Assembly: GCF_003946865.1 (NCBI RefSeq)
Contig: NZ_QXTH01000010.1
Span: 62,001 to 126,000 of the forward strand
Direction of reading: 5' to 3'
DNA: 64,000 bases
Origin: Antribacter gilvus
GTDB lineage: Bacteria; Actinomycetota; Actinomycetes; Actinomycetales; Cellulomonadaceae
Made by a program: the position numbers and the translations under genes. The first letter of the stretch is position 1. The number at the start of each line of letters is the position of its first letter. Below are positions 1 to 7,812 of this stretch, piece by piece. A model generated the notes under the pieces. That model was not told where the DNA came from. It saw only the letters and a list, made by a program, of their open reading frames with translations, and made no database searches.

Positions 1-1146
1 GCTGGGGATCAGCGCGGTGTAGCGCACCTCGAACGTCTGCCCGTTCGAGCGCCGGCAGTCCTGGTTGAGGATCAGCTCGTGGACGTTGTTGGTGAAGGCG
101 TCCGGGGAGTGCGTGCCCTGGTGGAACTTCAGCAGCACGTCGCAGGTGGCGATCGTCGTGCCGCCCGGGGCGGTGAAGTTGCCGTTGTCGCCCTGGACCA
201 CCGCGAGGTTGCTCACGGCCACGACCTTGTGGCCCACGTGGTCCTCGTGCCGGTGGCTGCCCGACGACGTGGACTCCATCAGCGCCTCGCTCGTGACCCC
301 GAACGCCGGCCAGCCGACGCCGCTCCTCGTGAAGACCGCAGCGTTCCGCGGGTCGTCGCCGTGCTCGTGCCCGAAGTAGCAGCCGCTCGAGTCACGGGTC
401 GGGTGCCAGGTCGGGTAGACCTTGCCGTCCGGCCCGTACGTCCAGTACTCCGCGTGGACCGCCTTGGAGCACTCGCCGCTCTTCGGCGTGTAGCCCTTGT
501 CGTCGGCCCGGACGATCAGGTCGTAGGCCATGCTGGTCCGCGCCCCGGCGGGCGGCAGCGAGGTGCCGGGCGTAGGGGCCGACGGCGGCGGGGTCGCCGT
601 CGAGGTCGGCGTCGGCACCGGGGTGGTCGGGCCGGGCGACGGCGTGGTCGGGCCGGGCGACGGCGTGGTCGGGCCGGGCGACGGCGTGGTCGGGCCGGGC
701 GACGGCGTCGTGGTGCCGCCGCCGCAGACCTCGCCGTTGACGCGGAACGTGGTCGGGACCGTCGCCGAGCTGCCGGACAGCACCGCCCCGAAGACCTCGC
801 GGGACGCGCCCGCCGCGATCGAGCCGTTCCAGCCGACGTCCCTCGCGCTCACCGTCGAGCCCGACTGGGACAGCGTCGCGTTCCACGAGCTGGAGATGGC
901 TACACCCTGCGGCAGGTCGAACTGCATCGTCCAGCCGTTGAGCGCCTCGCTCCCCGCCGTGATCGAGATGTTCGCCTGATAGCCGCCGTTCCAGCTGCTC
1001 ACGATGGTGTACCGCACGGCCTGGCACGCCGCCGCCTGCGCCGGAGCCACGGCCACGATCGCCGTTGCTGCCGCGACGAGCACGCCAGTCGCCGCCGCGA
1101 GCGCTCTGATTCCTCTACGTCGTCGTCGTTCTCTCGTTCTCTCCAT
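1..1146 (-). CDS. Secreted CBM2 protein with His-rich C-terminal domain of unknown function (C-terminus outside window)
   Basis: The frame is open from ATG at 1146 to the window edge (382 residues visible). AAGGAG lies eight bases before the ATG. Residues 1-40 form a signal peptide (Arg-rich start, hydrophobic core, AQA cleavage site). Residues 41-141 are a family 2 carbohydrate-binding module, starting CQAVRYTIVSSW and closing with VNGEVCGG; such modules bind cellulose or chitin. A linker with four exact TTPSPGP repeats follows (about 146-174). From about 205 comes a domain rich in His, Cys and Asp (YPTWHP, CYFGHEHGDDP, HRHEDHVGH, CDVLLKFHQGTH) that suggests metal binding. I do not recognise an enzyme family for it. 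It is probably secreted to plant cell-wall material. An AAACGTTT palindrome lies about 80 bases upstream. Confidence 0.85.
   Translation of the reverse strand, partial: MERTRERRRRRGIRALAAATGVLVAAATAIVAVAPAQAAACQAVRYTIVSSWNGGYQANISITAGSEALNGWTMQFDLPQGVAISSSWNATLSQSGSTVSARDVGWNGSIAAGASREVFGAVLSGSSATVPTTFRVNGEVCGGGTTTPSPGPTTPSPGPTTPSPGPTTPSPGPTTPVPTPTSTATPPPSAPTPGTSLPPAGARTSMAYDLIVRADDKGYTPKSGECSKAVHAEYWTYGPDGKVYPTWHPTRDSSGCYFGHEHGDDPRNAAVFTRSGVGWPAFGVTSEALMESTSSGSHRHEDHVGHKVVAVSNLAVVQGDNGNFTAPGGTTIATCDVLLKFHQGTHSPDAFTNNVHELILNQDCRRSNGQTFEVRYTALIPS
623..706 (-). repeat. Four perfect 21-bp tandem repeats encoding a TTPSPGP linker
   Basis: Four consecutive copies of a 21-base unit starting at 623, 644, 665 and 686 lie inside the CBM2 gene. 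They encode the Thr/Pro/Ser linker between the binding module and the C-terminal domain. Identical DNA copies suggest recent expansion by slippage. Confidence 0.9.
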
Positions 1147-1226
1147 CGTCGTACTCTCCTTGATCCGATCTGGTGCGAACCGGTCGATACCAGGACGCCA
1201 CCGGAAGACCGGGCCTACGAGCGTGC

Positions 1227-1237
1227 TAAACGTTTTA
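1227..1237. promoter_or_regulatory. AAACGTTT palindrome, candidate LacI-type operator for the CBM2 gene
   Basis: TAAACGTTTTA is centred on a perfect AAACGTTT palindrome about 80 bases upstream of the CBM2 gene start. Read on the minus strand the site is AAAACGTTTAGC, and the same 12 bases recur at 17063-17074. LacI-family proteins commonly bind palindromes with a central CG. Operator function is inferred. Confidence 0.45.
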
Positions 1238-1300
1238 CATCCCTGGGCCCCGCCTGACCCCCATCTGGGCACTGTCAGTGGCGGGTGCGAGACTCCTGAC

Positions 1301-1681
1301 GTGGCCGAGCGAGCACCTGTCCCCGCCGACGTCGTGAGCCGACTCGGCGCCATCTTCGAGCGTCTCCCCGAGTGCGCGGAACGGGACGCGTGGACCGGCG
1401 TGGCCTGGAAGGTCCGCGACGCCACGGTCGCGCACGTGTTCGGCGGCGAGGACGGCCTGGTCCGGGTCACGTTCCGCGCGGAGCCCGACGAGCTCGCGGC
1501 GTTCGCACACCTCGGTTCGCCGTACTTCAAGACGGAGTGGGGCAGCAACGTCGCCGGCCTGGAGCTCAACGACGGCACGGACTGGGACGAGCTCACCGAG
1601 CTGCTCACGGACTCCTACTGCATCCAGGCACCGGAGAGCCTGGCGGCCCAGGTGAGCCGGCCGGACCGGCAGGAGGCCTGA
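1301..1681 (+). CDS. MmcQ/YjbR (DUF419) family protein
   Basis: This is a 126-residue soluble protein. The chosen start is GTG at 1301 because residues upstream in the frame run through the intergenic palindrome and do not resemble the family. Features of the YjbR/MmcQ fold are visible: HVFGGEDGLVRVTFRA, the SPYFKTEWGSNVAGLEL stretch and the C-terminal TDWDELTELLTDSYCIQAP. The family has a CyaY-like fold and is often suggested to bind DNA, but its function is not established. No clear Shine-Dalgarno sequence is seen, so the mRNA may be leaderless. It is divergent from the CBM2 gene. Confidence 0.8.
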   Translation: MAERAPVPADVVSRLGAIFERLPECAERDAWTGVAWKVRDATVAHVFGGEDGLVRVTFRAEPDELAAFAHLGSPYFKTEWGSNVAGLELNDGTDWDELTELLTDSYCIQAPESLAAQVSRPDRQEA

Positions 1682-1693
1682 CGACCGTCCGCG

Positions 1694-2116
1694 TCAGGTC
1701 CCCGGCGACTGCTCCCCCGGCACGCGCGGCGACCGGGTCACGCGATTCAGCTCGAACAGGGCCGTCGCGACCGCAGCGGCGACGTCCGGCAGGGACATCG
1801 TCGACTGCACCACCCAGAACTCGCGCTCGACCCCTTCGGCCCGTTCGATGCCGGGCTGCCGGACGAGGACCGCCTCGAAGTCGTCAGCGACGTCCGCGAT
1901 CTCGAGGATCCCGTCACGGAGGATGACCTCGGTGTTGTAGCCGGGTTCGCCGTCGGTCAGGTCGCTGACCTGGATGAGGTCACGCAGCTCGCCCAGATCA
2001 GGGGGCGGGCCGGGCGACCTCGGGACCAGCTCCGGCGCGGCCGCGACGGCCTCGCCCAGGGGGTCTTCCGAGGTGGGCGCCGTGCGGCCCGGCAGGTCCT
2101 GCACGGGATGCCTCAC
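1694..2116 (-). CDS. Hypothetical protein translationally coupled to the sulfotransferase
   Basis: This is a 140-residue protein starting at GTG 2116. That start overlaps the TGA of the upstream sulfotransferase gene in a GTGA arrangement, which is the reason for choosing it. The N-terminal 50 residues are Pro/Ala-rich. The C-terminal part is acidic, with a stretch like GYNTEVILRDGILEIADV and a final helix. No signal peptide or membrane segment is seen and I recognise no family. The coupling suggests a role with the sulfotransferase, possibly as a partner protein, but that is inference. A longer reading in this frame upstream is a shadow of the neighbouring gene. Confidence 0.6.
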   Translation of the reverse strand: MRHPVQDLPGRTAPTSEDPLGEAVAAAPELVPRSPGPPPDLGELRDLIQVSDLTDGEPGYNTEVILRDGILEIADVADDFEAVLVRQPGIERAEGVEREFWVVQSTMSLPDVAAAVATALFELNRVTRSPRVPGEQSPGT

Positions 2117-3330
2117 CTCAGCACCGACGCCGGCACCCGGTAGTCCGCGAACGCCGCCGCGACCTTCGCCTCGTCCAGGCCGTAGCGCTCCAGGGTGTAG
2201 CGGTGCCCGCGGTGCCCGGTCCGGTCGAGGGCGGCCGCGAGGTTGGCGTCGTCGGCCTCGCCCCAGGGCATGCCGAGGCGGTCGAAGACCCCGCGCATCA
2301 CCGTCTCGGGGGCCGCGACGAGGTCGTCGTAGACCACGTCGACGACGGCGTCCTCGGGAAGCCCCGCGCGCTGGGCGAGCGCGCGGTCCACCCCGGCCGC
2401 GGCGACCGCCAGCCAGTCCCGGCCGATCTGCTCCAGGTCGACCCTGCCGGGCTTCAGGAAGATCCGGCGGGCGGCCTCCGCCATGGAGCACCCCGAGGCG
2501 ACGGCGGCGCCGGGCGAGCGGTGAGTCCAGACGAACCGCGCACCCGGGAAGGCCCGCAGGATCTCGGGCATCCGCCACAGGTCCGCAGGGTGCTTGAGGA
2601 CCCACCGGTCCGGTGCCTCACCCGCCGCGATCACCTGCAGGGCGTCGCGCAGGAACAGGTAGTCGTCGGTCAGGTCGGCGCCCGCGAGGTGCTCGAGGTA
2701 CCGGGGCAGCGTCCCGGACGTGCAGTACAGCTCGCTGTGGGCCCGGAGGAAGAAGTCCTCCTCCTCGCTCTCCGGGATCAGCGGGTGCACGTCGGCCCAG
2801 GCCGGGTTGAGCTTCGCCACCACGGCGTACCGCTTGTGCGTCTGCTCGATCAGCCGGGCCCGCTCGGCCTCCGGACGCGGCGGCCCGAGGTGAGTCATCT
2901 CCCAGAGCCGCGGGCCGCGGCTGCCCGGCGAGCGGGCGATCAGGTTGTACGTGAGCGTGGTCCCGGTCCGCGCCAGGCCGACGACGAACACCGGCGCGTC
3001 CACCGGCTCGTCACGCACTCCGGGCCGCTGGGCCTGGACCTGGCGCACGACGGCGCGGTTCAGCACCCGCGACCGGACCTGGTCCTGGGCGCCCTTCCAG
3101 CCGAAGGCACTGAGGTCGGGCTCGCCTGCGTGGTCGGTGAGCAGCAGGCGCAGGCCGTCGATCCCCGCGAGGTCGTCCGCGGTGAGCGGCGCGTGCCGGC
3201 GCTGCGCGTCCGCGACGATCCGCGCGAACACGGCGTCGGGATCCTTCCGGGTGCGCAGCCCGGGGGCGAGCACGACGTTGAGCAGGCGGAGCAGCGGCGC
3301 AGTCTCGGACACACCGGACATACTGCCCAT
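2113..3330 (-). CDS. Sulfotransferase family protein
   Basis: The 405-residue protein would transfer sulfate from PAPS to an acceptor hydroxyl or amine. The PAPS 5'-phosphosulfate loop is clear (VVGLARTGTTLTYN, about residue 117), followed by TRLWEM-like and PESEEEDF-type segments typical of the bacterial family called sulfotransferase family 3. A 3'-phosphate site is suggested by FVWTHRSPGAAVAS. No membrane segment is seen, so it should be cytoplasmic. The start could be Met1 (3330) or Met4 (3321). The acceptor substrate cannot be read from the sequence. The gene overlaps the next small gene by four bases. Confidence 0.85.
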   Translation of the reverse strand: MGSMSGVSETAPLLRLLNVVLAPGLRTRKDPDAVFARIVADAQRRHAPLTADDLAGIDGLRLLLTDHAGEPDLSAFGWKGAQDQVRSRVLNRAVVRQVQAQRPGVRDEPVDAPVFVVGLARTGTTLTYNLIARSPGSRGPRLWEMTHLGPPRPEAERARLIEQTHKRYAVVAKLNPAWADVHPLIPESEEEDFFLRAHSELYCTSGTLPRYLEHLAGADLTDDYLFLRDALQVIAAGEAPDRWVLKHPADLWRMPEILRAFPGARFVWTHRSPGAAVASGCSMAEAARRIFLKPGRVDLEQIGRDWLAVAAAGVDRALAQRAGLPEDAVVDVVYDDLVAAPETVMRGVFDRLGMPWGEADDANLAAALDRTGHRGHRYTLERYGLDEAKVAAAFADYRVPASVLR

Positions 3331-3360
3331 CTGCGGCCCTCACGGCAAGGGCTTTCGACG

Positions 3361-3966
3361 TCAGCCGCCAGGGTGCAGCGGTGGGTGGTCGAGCACACGA
3401 GGCCGGTACTCGACGAGCTGGATGCTGTCGTCGAACGTGCGGTGACCGGTCATCGCGAGGGCGACGTCCGGGTAGCCGTCGTAGATCCGCTCGGCGCCCG
3501 TGGCTCCGGTGATCACCGGGAACATCACGACCCTGAAGCGGTCGACGAGCCCGGCTCGGAGCAACGACCGGCACAGTTTGAGACTGCCGATCGTGCTCAG
3601 GAGGCCGGAGTCCCGCCCCTTCATCGCCCGGACCGCCTCGACCGGGTCGTCTCGCACGAGCGTGGAGTTCGCCCACGTGAGCGGCTCGTCGAGCGAGGTG
3701 GAGAACACCACCTTCGACGCCTGGGTGAGCTCGTCGAAGGACACCTCCTCGTCGAGTCTCAACTCGTCCTTGCCCGCCGACATCTCGCCGGCGGCGAAGC
3801 CCGACATGAGCCGGTAGGTGTTCGCCCCCATCAGATACGTGACCTCGGGTTGCTCGCCCAGCCAGGCCAGGTACTCGGGCCCCTCGAGACCCCATAAGCC
3901 GGGCCAGCCCTCCCCCGAGGCGTAGCCGTCGAGCGAGGTGATGAAGTCGACCAGAAGCTCTGACAT
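3361..3966 (-). CDS. Dihydrofolate reductase-like / RibD C-terminal domain protein
   Basis: This is a 201-residue protein starting at ATG 3966 (MSELLVDFITSLDGYASG), the typical opening of the RibD-C/DHFR-fold family found widely in actinobacteria. GANTYRLM, the TLVRDDPVEAVRAMKGRDSGLL segment and the C-terminal FDDSIQLVEYRPR fit the NADPH-binding fold. Family members reduce pteridine- or pyrimidine-like substrates, but most paralogues have no known substrate. A longer upstream reading has no family similarity. It lies upstream of the sulfotransferase on the same strand. Confidence 0.85.
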   Translation of the reverse strand: MSELLVDFITSLDGYASGEGWPGLWGLEGPEYLAWLGEQPEVTYLMGANTYRLMSGFAAGEMSAGKDELRLDEEVSFDELTQASKVVFSTSLDEPLTWANSTLVRDDPVEAVRAMKGRDSGLLSTIGSLKLCRSLLRAGLVDRFRVVMFPVITGATGAERIYDGYPDVALAMTGHRTFDDSIQLVEYRPRVLDHPPLHPGG

Positions 3967-4109
3967 GGGCGTGTCCGTCCTCCAGCAGTTGGGCGCCTCC
4001 TGCCGTGCTACCACGGCCGCACGAGGTTGGCCAGCGCTGCCCCCGCCGCGAGACCTCGGACGCCGTGGCCGCCCGGCGACCGTCCCGCATCGCCCGTAGC
4101 GTTTCAAGG

Positions 4110-5216
4110 ATGGACGAACGGCTGAACGGGGTGCTCGACCAGGCGCGCCGGTCCCGGGCCGGCCGGGTGGCGCAGGGCGCGCACCGGCTGTGGGTGCTGC
4201 ACCCGTCATGGTCGATGGCCGTCAAGGGGGCGGTCGCGGCGGCGCTCGCGTGGTTCCTCGGCCTGGTCGCGCCGGCGCCGTTCTCCGAGTACCCGTACTA
4301 CGCCCCTCTCGGCGCCGTGGTGGTCACCACGGGCACGCTGGTGCGTTCGGCCCGGGCGGGCCTGCAGGCCGCGGGCGCCATCCTGATCGGAGCGGCCATC
4401 GCCCGCGGGGTCGACCTCGTCCTCGAGCCGGGCGGAGCGGCGATCGCCCTCGCCGTGGGGCTCGCGCTGCTGTGCGCGGGCTGGAGCGTGCTGGGCGACA
4501 TGGGCACCTGGGCCGTGACGTCGGCGCTGTTCGTCCTGATCATCGGGGCGTCCGACCCTGCCGACTTCGTGGGCGCGTACGCCGGTCTGGTCGTCGCCGG
4601 GGCCTTGATCGGCATCGGCGTCAACCTGGTCTTTCCCCCGCTCCCCCTGACGCCGTCCGAGATGGCGCTCGACCGGCTCCGGGACGTGCTCGTGGAGCAG
4701 CTGGACCTGCTCGCGGACGGGCTCGACCGCGAGGTCCCGCCCTCGCAGGAGGAGTGGGGCGAGCGGCGCCGGTCCATCGAGCCGACACGTGCCCGGGCCC
4801 GCGAGTCGGTGCAGCAGGCGCGGGAGGCCGTGCGGGCGAACCGCAGGGCACGCCGCTATCGCGAATGGGCGACGTCCCAGGTGCGCAGGGCCGGCTCGCT
4901 CGGGACGTCGGCCGACGTCGTGGACGAGATCACGCGGCTCGTCGCCGACTGGGAGACACGGGACCGGGAGGACGTCGCCCTGGGGCCGCCGCTGCGCCCC
5001 GTCGCCGCCGACGCGTTCCGGGCGTTCGCCCAGGTCCTGCGGACGCTGGACCGCGAGGGTCCCGACGCCGACTCCTGCGGCGCCCTCGACGCGGCCACCG
5101 AGAAGCTGCGCCGCGGCGTGCACGTCGTCCGCGCCGACAGCGAGCAGGACTACTTCGTCGCGGGCGCCCTCGTGCTGGCCCTGCGGCGGGCGGCCGCGGC
5201 GCTCGCCTCGGTGTGA
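4110..5216 (+). CDS. FUSC-family (aromatic acid exporter-like) membrane protein
   Basis: The protein has 368 residues from ATG 4110. The first part contains about five to six hydrophobic segments (roughly residues 30-190) with the PYYAPLGAVVV motif of the FUSC/ArAE half-module. The second half is a soluble, Arg/Glu-rich helical region. FUSC proteins are linked to efflux of small aromatic acids, but substrate assignment from sequence is unsafe. It is divergent from the DHFR-like gene. The stop is about 100 bases before the LacI gene. Confidence 0.75.
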   Translation: MDERLNGVLDQARRSRAGRVAQGAHRLWVLHPSWSMAVKGAVAAALAWFLGLVAPAPFSEYPYYAPLGAVVVTTGTLVRSARAGLQAAGAILIGAAIARGVDLVLEPGGAAIALAVGLALLCAGWSVLGDMGTWAVTSALFVLIIGASDPADFVGAYAGLVVAGALIGIGVNLVFPPLPLTPSEMALDRLRDVLVEQLDLLADGLDREVPPSQEEWGERRRSIEPTRARARESVQQAREAVRANRRARRYREWATSQVRRAGSLGTSADVVDEITRLVADWETRDREDVALGPPLRPVAADAFRAFAQVLRTLDREGPDADSCGALDAATEKLRRGVHVVRADSEQDYFVAGALVLALRRAAAALASV

Positions 5217-5282
5217 GCCGCGGCCGCCCCGGACGCGCCGCCCGCCCAAAAAGAAGGGCTTGACTGGCCACAGCGCTTCTGA

Positions 5283-5301
5283 AACGATCTACTAAATCGT
5301 T
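5283..5301. promoter_or_regulatory. Inverted repeat AACGAT-N7-ATCGTT, candidate self-operator of the LacI regulator
   Basis: Arms AACGAT (5283-5288) and ATCGTT (5296-5301) are perfect complements separated by seven bases, ending 20 bases before the LacI ATG. The position and symmetry suit negative autoregulation. Binding is inferred. Confidence 0.5.
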
Positions 5302-5321
5302 CAAGTGGAGAGGGGGACAGC

Positions 5322-6371
5322 ATGTCGAGCAGACCCAGTCTCAAGGCCGTCGCTGTCGCCGCCGGCGTCTCCCCCGCCAGCGTCTCGAACGCGTACAACC
5401 GGCCCGAGCAGCTCTCCGCGGCCGCCCGCGAGCGCATCCTGGACCTCGCGGCCCAGATGGGTTACGCCGGCCCCCACCCGAGCGCGAGCTCCCTGCGCAG
5501 CAGGCACTCGGGCTCGATCGGCATGCTGTTCGCCCAGGACCTCACCTATGCCTTCGACGACCCGTACTGCACCGTGCTGATGGGGGGCCTCGCCGAGATC
5601 GCCATGGAGGCAGGGGCCAACCTGCTGCTCCTGCAGGTCGGTCCGCACGTGGTCTCGCAGGCGTATTCCCGCGACGAGGAACTGCGTCTGGTCCAGGGCG
5701 CCCGGCGCGCGGCGCTGGACGGCGCGGTCGCGGACGGAGTACATCCCGCACACCCCGTCCTGCGGGTCCTGGCCGAGCGCGACGTCCCCGTCGTCAGCAC
5801 GGCCGTCGGCACGGGCGAGCGCTGCGTCCTGATCGACGACCGCGGCTCGGCCGTGGAGCTCGGCCGGCACCTGCGCTCGCTGGGGCACCGGCGGGTGGTG
5901 GTCGTCACCGACAGCATGGACGAGGGCGACCCGTCGCTCGCGCCGGCCGACACCCACCTCTTCCCGTACGCACGCCTCCGGGTCGACGGCCTACGGGAAG
6001 GGCTGGGCGGTGCCGAGGTGACGGTGGTGTCCGCGGGGAGCAACACCCAGGCGTCGGGGCGGAGGGTCGCCGACCTGGTCCTCGCGATGACGGCACGCCC
6101 CACGGCCGTGGCCGCGACGTCGGACACGCTGGCGCTCGGTCTGCTCCAGCGGTTCCGCGAGGCCGGGCTCGAGCCGGGGACCGGCATCTCCGTCACCGGG
6201 TTCGACGACGTACAGCAGGCGGGACCTGCCGGGCTGACGACGGTCCGCCAGCCAGTCCGGGAGAAGGGCCGGACGCTCGGTCGGATGCTCCTGGACCCGT
6301 CGTTCACCGAGACCCGCGTCACGCTCGCCACCGAGCTCATCATCCGCACCAGCACGGCACCTGCCCCGTAA
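5322..6371 (+). CDS. LacI-family transcriptional regulator
   Basis: The 349-residue protein begins with a LacI helix-turn-helix (residues about 5-50: LKAVAVAAGVSPASVSNAYN, then the hinge helix near PEQLSAAARERIL). A periplasmic-binding-protein-like effector domain follows (VVSTAVGTGERCVLIDD, ATSDTLALGLLQRFREAG, ISVTGFDDV). It should be a DNA-binding repressor released by a small ligand. AGAGGGGGACAG provides a Shine-Dalgarno before ATG 5322. A candidate operator lies directly upstream. It is followed after 12 bases by an FMN reductase gene, so it may control that pair. The ligand is unknown. Confidence 0.92.
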   Translation: MSSRPSLKAVAVAAGVSPASVSNAYNRPEQLSAAARERILDLAAQMGYAGPHPSASSLRSRHSGSIGMLFAQDLTYAFDDPYCTVLMGGLAEIAMEAGANLLLLQVGPHVVSQAYSRDEELRLVQGARRAALDGAVADGVHPAHPVLRVLAERDVPVVSTAVGTGERCVLIDDRGSAVELGRHLRSLGHRRVVVVTDSMDEGDPSLAPADTHLFPYARLRVDGLREGLGGAEVTVVSAGSNTQASGRRVADLVLAMTARPTAVAATSDTLALGLLQRFREAGLEPGTGISVTGFDDVQQAGPAGLTTVRQPVREKGRTLGRMLLDPSFTETRVTLATELIIRTSTAPAP

Positions 6372-6383
6372 CAAAGGAGACCC

Positions 6384-6968
6384 ATGCTCAGCTCGCCGTC
6401 GGACCTCAAGGTCACGCTCATCGTCGCCAGCGTCCGCCCCGACCGGTTCGGGCCTACCGTCGCCGCCTGGGCCACCCGGCGCGCCCTCGCTCACGACGGT
6501 CTGGTCCTGGACGTCCTCGACCTCATGGACCTCGACCTTCCCGCGGGCCTCGACGGTTCGGGCGACACCGGCCTCCTGCGCTCGCGCATCGATGCCGCCG
6601 ACGCCTTCGTCGTCGTGACCCCTGAGTACAACCATGGCTACCCCGGCTTCCTGAAGACCGCGATCGACACGGTGGAGGCCGCCGCGTGGCGTGCCAAGCC
6701 GCTCGGACTGGTCTCCTACGGCGGGGGCGCGGGCGGTGCCCGGTCCGCTGAGCAGCTCCGCCAGGTCTTCGCGGAGCTGGAGGTGGTCACCGTCCCCGAG
6801 GCGGTCACGCTGGTCCGGGTCTGGGACCTGTTCGACGACGCCGGTCGGCTCCTCGACCCGGCCGGCCCGGACAGCGCGATGCGTTCCATGCTGGACCAGC
6901 TGCTCTGGTGGGGTCGAACGTTGCGCGCGGCGCGCGAGCAGGCCGTGCCCGTGGGTGCGGAGGCGTGA
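6384..6968 (+). CDS. NADPH-dependent FMN reductase family protein
   Basis: The 194-residue flavodoxin-like protein starts at ATG 6384 after AAAGGAG. VTLIVASVRPDRFGPTVA is the phosphate-binding start, and TPEYNHGYPGFLKTAID is the conserved family signature. SYGGGAGGARSAEQLR completes the flavin site. Members reduce FMN or quinones with NAD(P)H. It is 12 bases downstream of the LacI gene and 4 bases before the arylamine N-acetyltransferase gene, so the three probably share a transcript. That suggests handling of aromatic or quinone compounds (inference). Confidence 0.9.
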   Translation: MLSSPSDLKVTLIVASVRPDRFGPTVAAWATRRALAHDGLVLDVLDLMDLDLPAGLDGSGDTGLLRSRIDAADAFVVVTPEYNHGYPGFLKTAIDTVEAAAWRAKPLGLVSYGGGAGGARSAEQLRQVFAELEVVTVPEAVTLVRVWDLFDDAGRLLDPAGPDSAMRSMLDQLLWWGRTLRAAREQAVPVGAEA

Positions 6969-6972
6969 CGAG

Positions 6973-7806
6973 ATGACGACCGACCTGTGGCACACCGACC
7001 GCCTCGACCTGGACGGCTACCTCGCCCGGCTCGGCCTCCCGGCACGCGCGCCGAGCCGGGCCGCGCTCGACGAGGTGCACGAGCAGCATGTCCGCACGTT
7101 CACGTTCGACAACGTCGACGTGCTGCTCGAGCAGCACCCGGGGGTCGCGCTCGACGCCGCGCAGGAGAAGTTCGTCGTACGAGGTCGGGGCGGCTACTGC
7201 TTCGAGCACTCGACGGTGCTCGCCGCAGCGCTCGACCGCCTCGGCTACCAGGTGGTGCGGCGGCTCGCCCGGGTGAACGGGGGAACCGACACCCCGCTCG
7301 GGCGCACCCACCTGGTCGTGGAGGTGGCCCTCGACGGCGAGCGGCTGCTGTGCGACCCCGGGTTCGGCATGGGACTCCTGCGGCCGGTCCCCCTCGTCGA
7401 CGGGCACGAGGACGACCAGGACGGCTGGCGGTACCGGGTGACACGGGTCGACGGGCCGACCGTCTGGCAGCTCCACCGCGCCCGGGACGACGGCTGGGAG
7501 CTCATGCACACCACCGACGAGCTCCCGGTCGTCCCGGAGGACGTCGTCATCGGGCACCACTACACGAGCACGTTCCCGGGCTCGCACTTCACCCAAGGCC
7601 TCGTCGTGGCCCGGCACCTTCCCGGCCATCACGTCACGATCTCCGCCACGACGGTCACCGTGCGTCGTCCCGGTCTCCCGACCGAGCACCGCGCGCTCGC
7701 CGAGGGCGAGCTCCTCACGTGGCTCGACGTCCTCGGCGCCTCCTCCCTGACCGGCGACGAGACAGCGCGCCTGTGCGCGATGCCCGTGCCGGGCAGCGAA
7801 CGCTGA
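6973..7806 (+). CDS. nat: Arylamine N-acetyltransferase
   Basis: The 277-residue protein would transfer acetyl (or propionyl) groups from CoA to arylamines or hydrazines. The catalytic triad is visible: Cys76 in RGRGGYCFEH, His113 in GRTHLVVEV, Asp128 in CDPGFG. The length matches bacterial NATs. The start ATG at 6973 follows the FMN reductase stop by four bases. In mycobacteria NAT sits in a steroid degradation operon, but no such genes are present here. The gene ends six bases before the convergent kinase stop. Confidence 0.92.
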   Translation: MTTDLWHTDRLDLDGYLARLGLPARAPSRAALDEVHEQHVRTFTFDNVDVLLEQHPGVALDAAQEKFVVRGRGGYCFEHSTVLAAALDRLGYQVVRRLARVNGGTDTPLGRTHLVVEVALDGERLLCDPGFGMGLLRPVPLVDGHEDDQDGWRYRVTRVDGPTVWQLHRARDDGWELMHTTDELPVVPEDVVIGHHYTSTFPGSHFTQGLVVARHLPGHHVTISATTVTVRRPGLPTEHRALAEGELLTWLDVLGASSLTGDETARLCAMPVPGSER

Positions 7807-7812
7807 GCTGGG

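Noticed and set aside
623-706. Linker repeats as possible regulatory repeats
   Set aside because: They are in frame and encode a normal Thr-Pro-Ser linker between CBM2 and the next domain.
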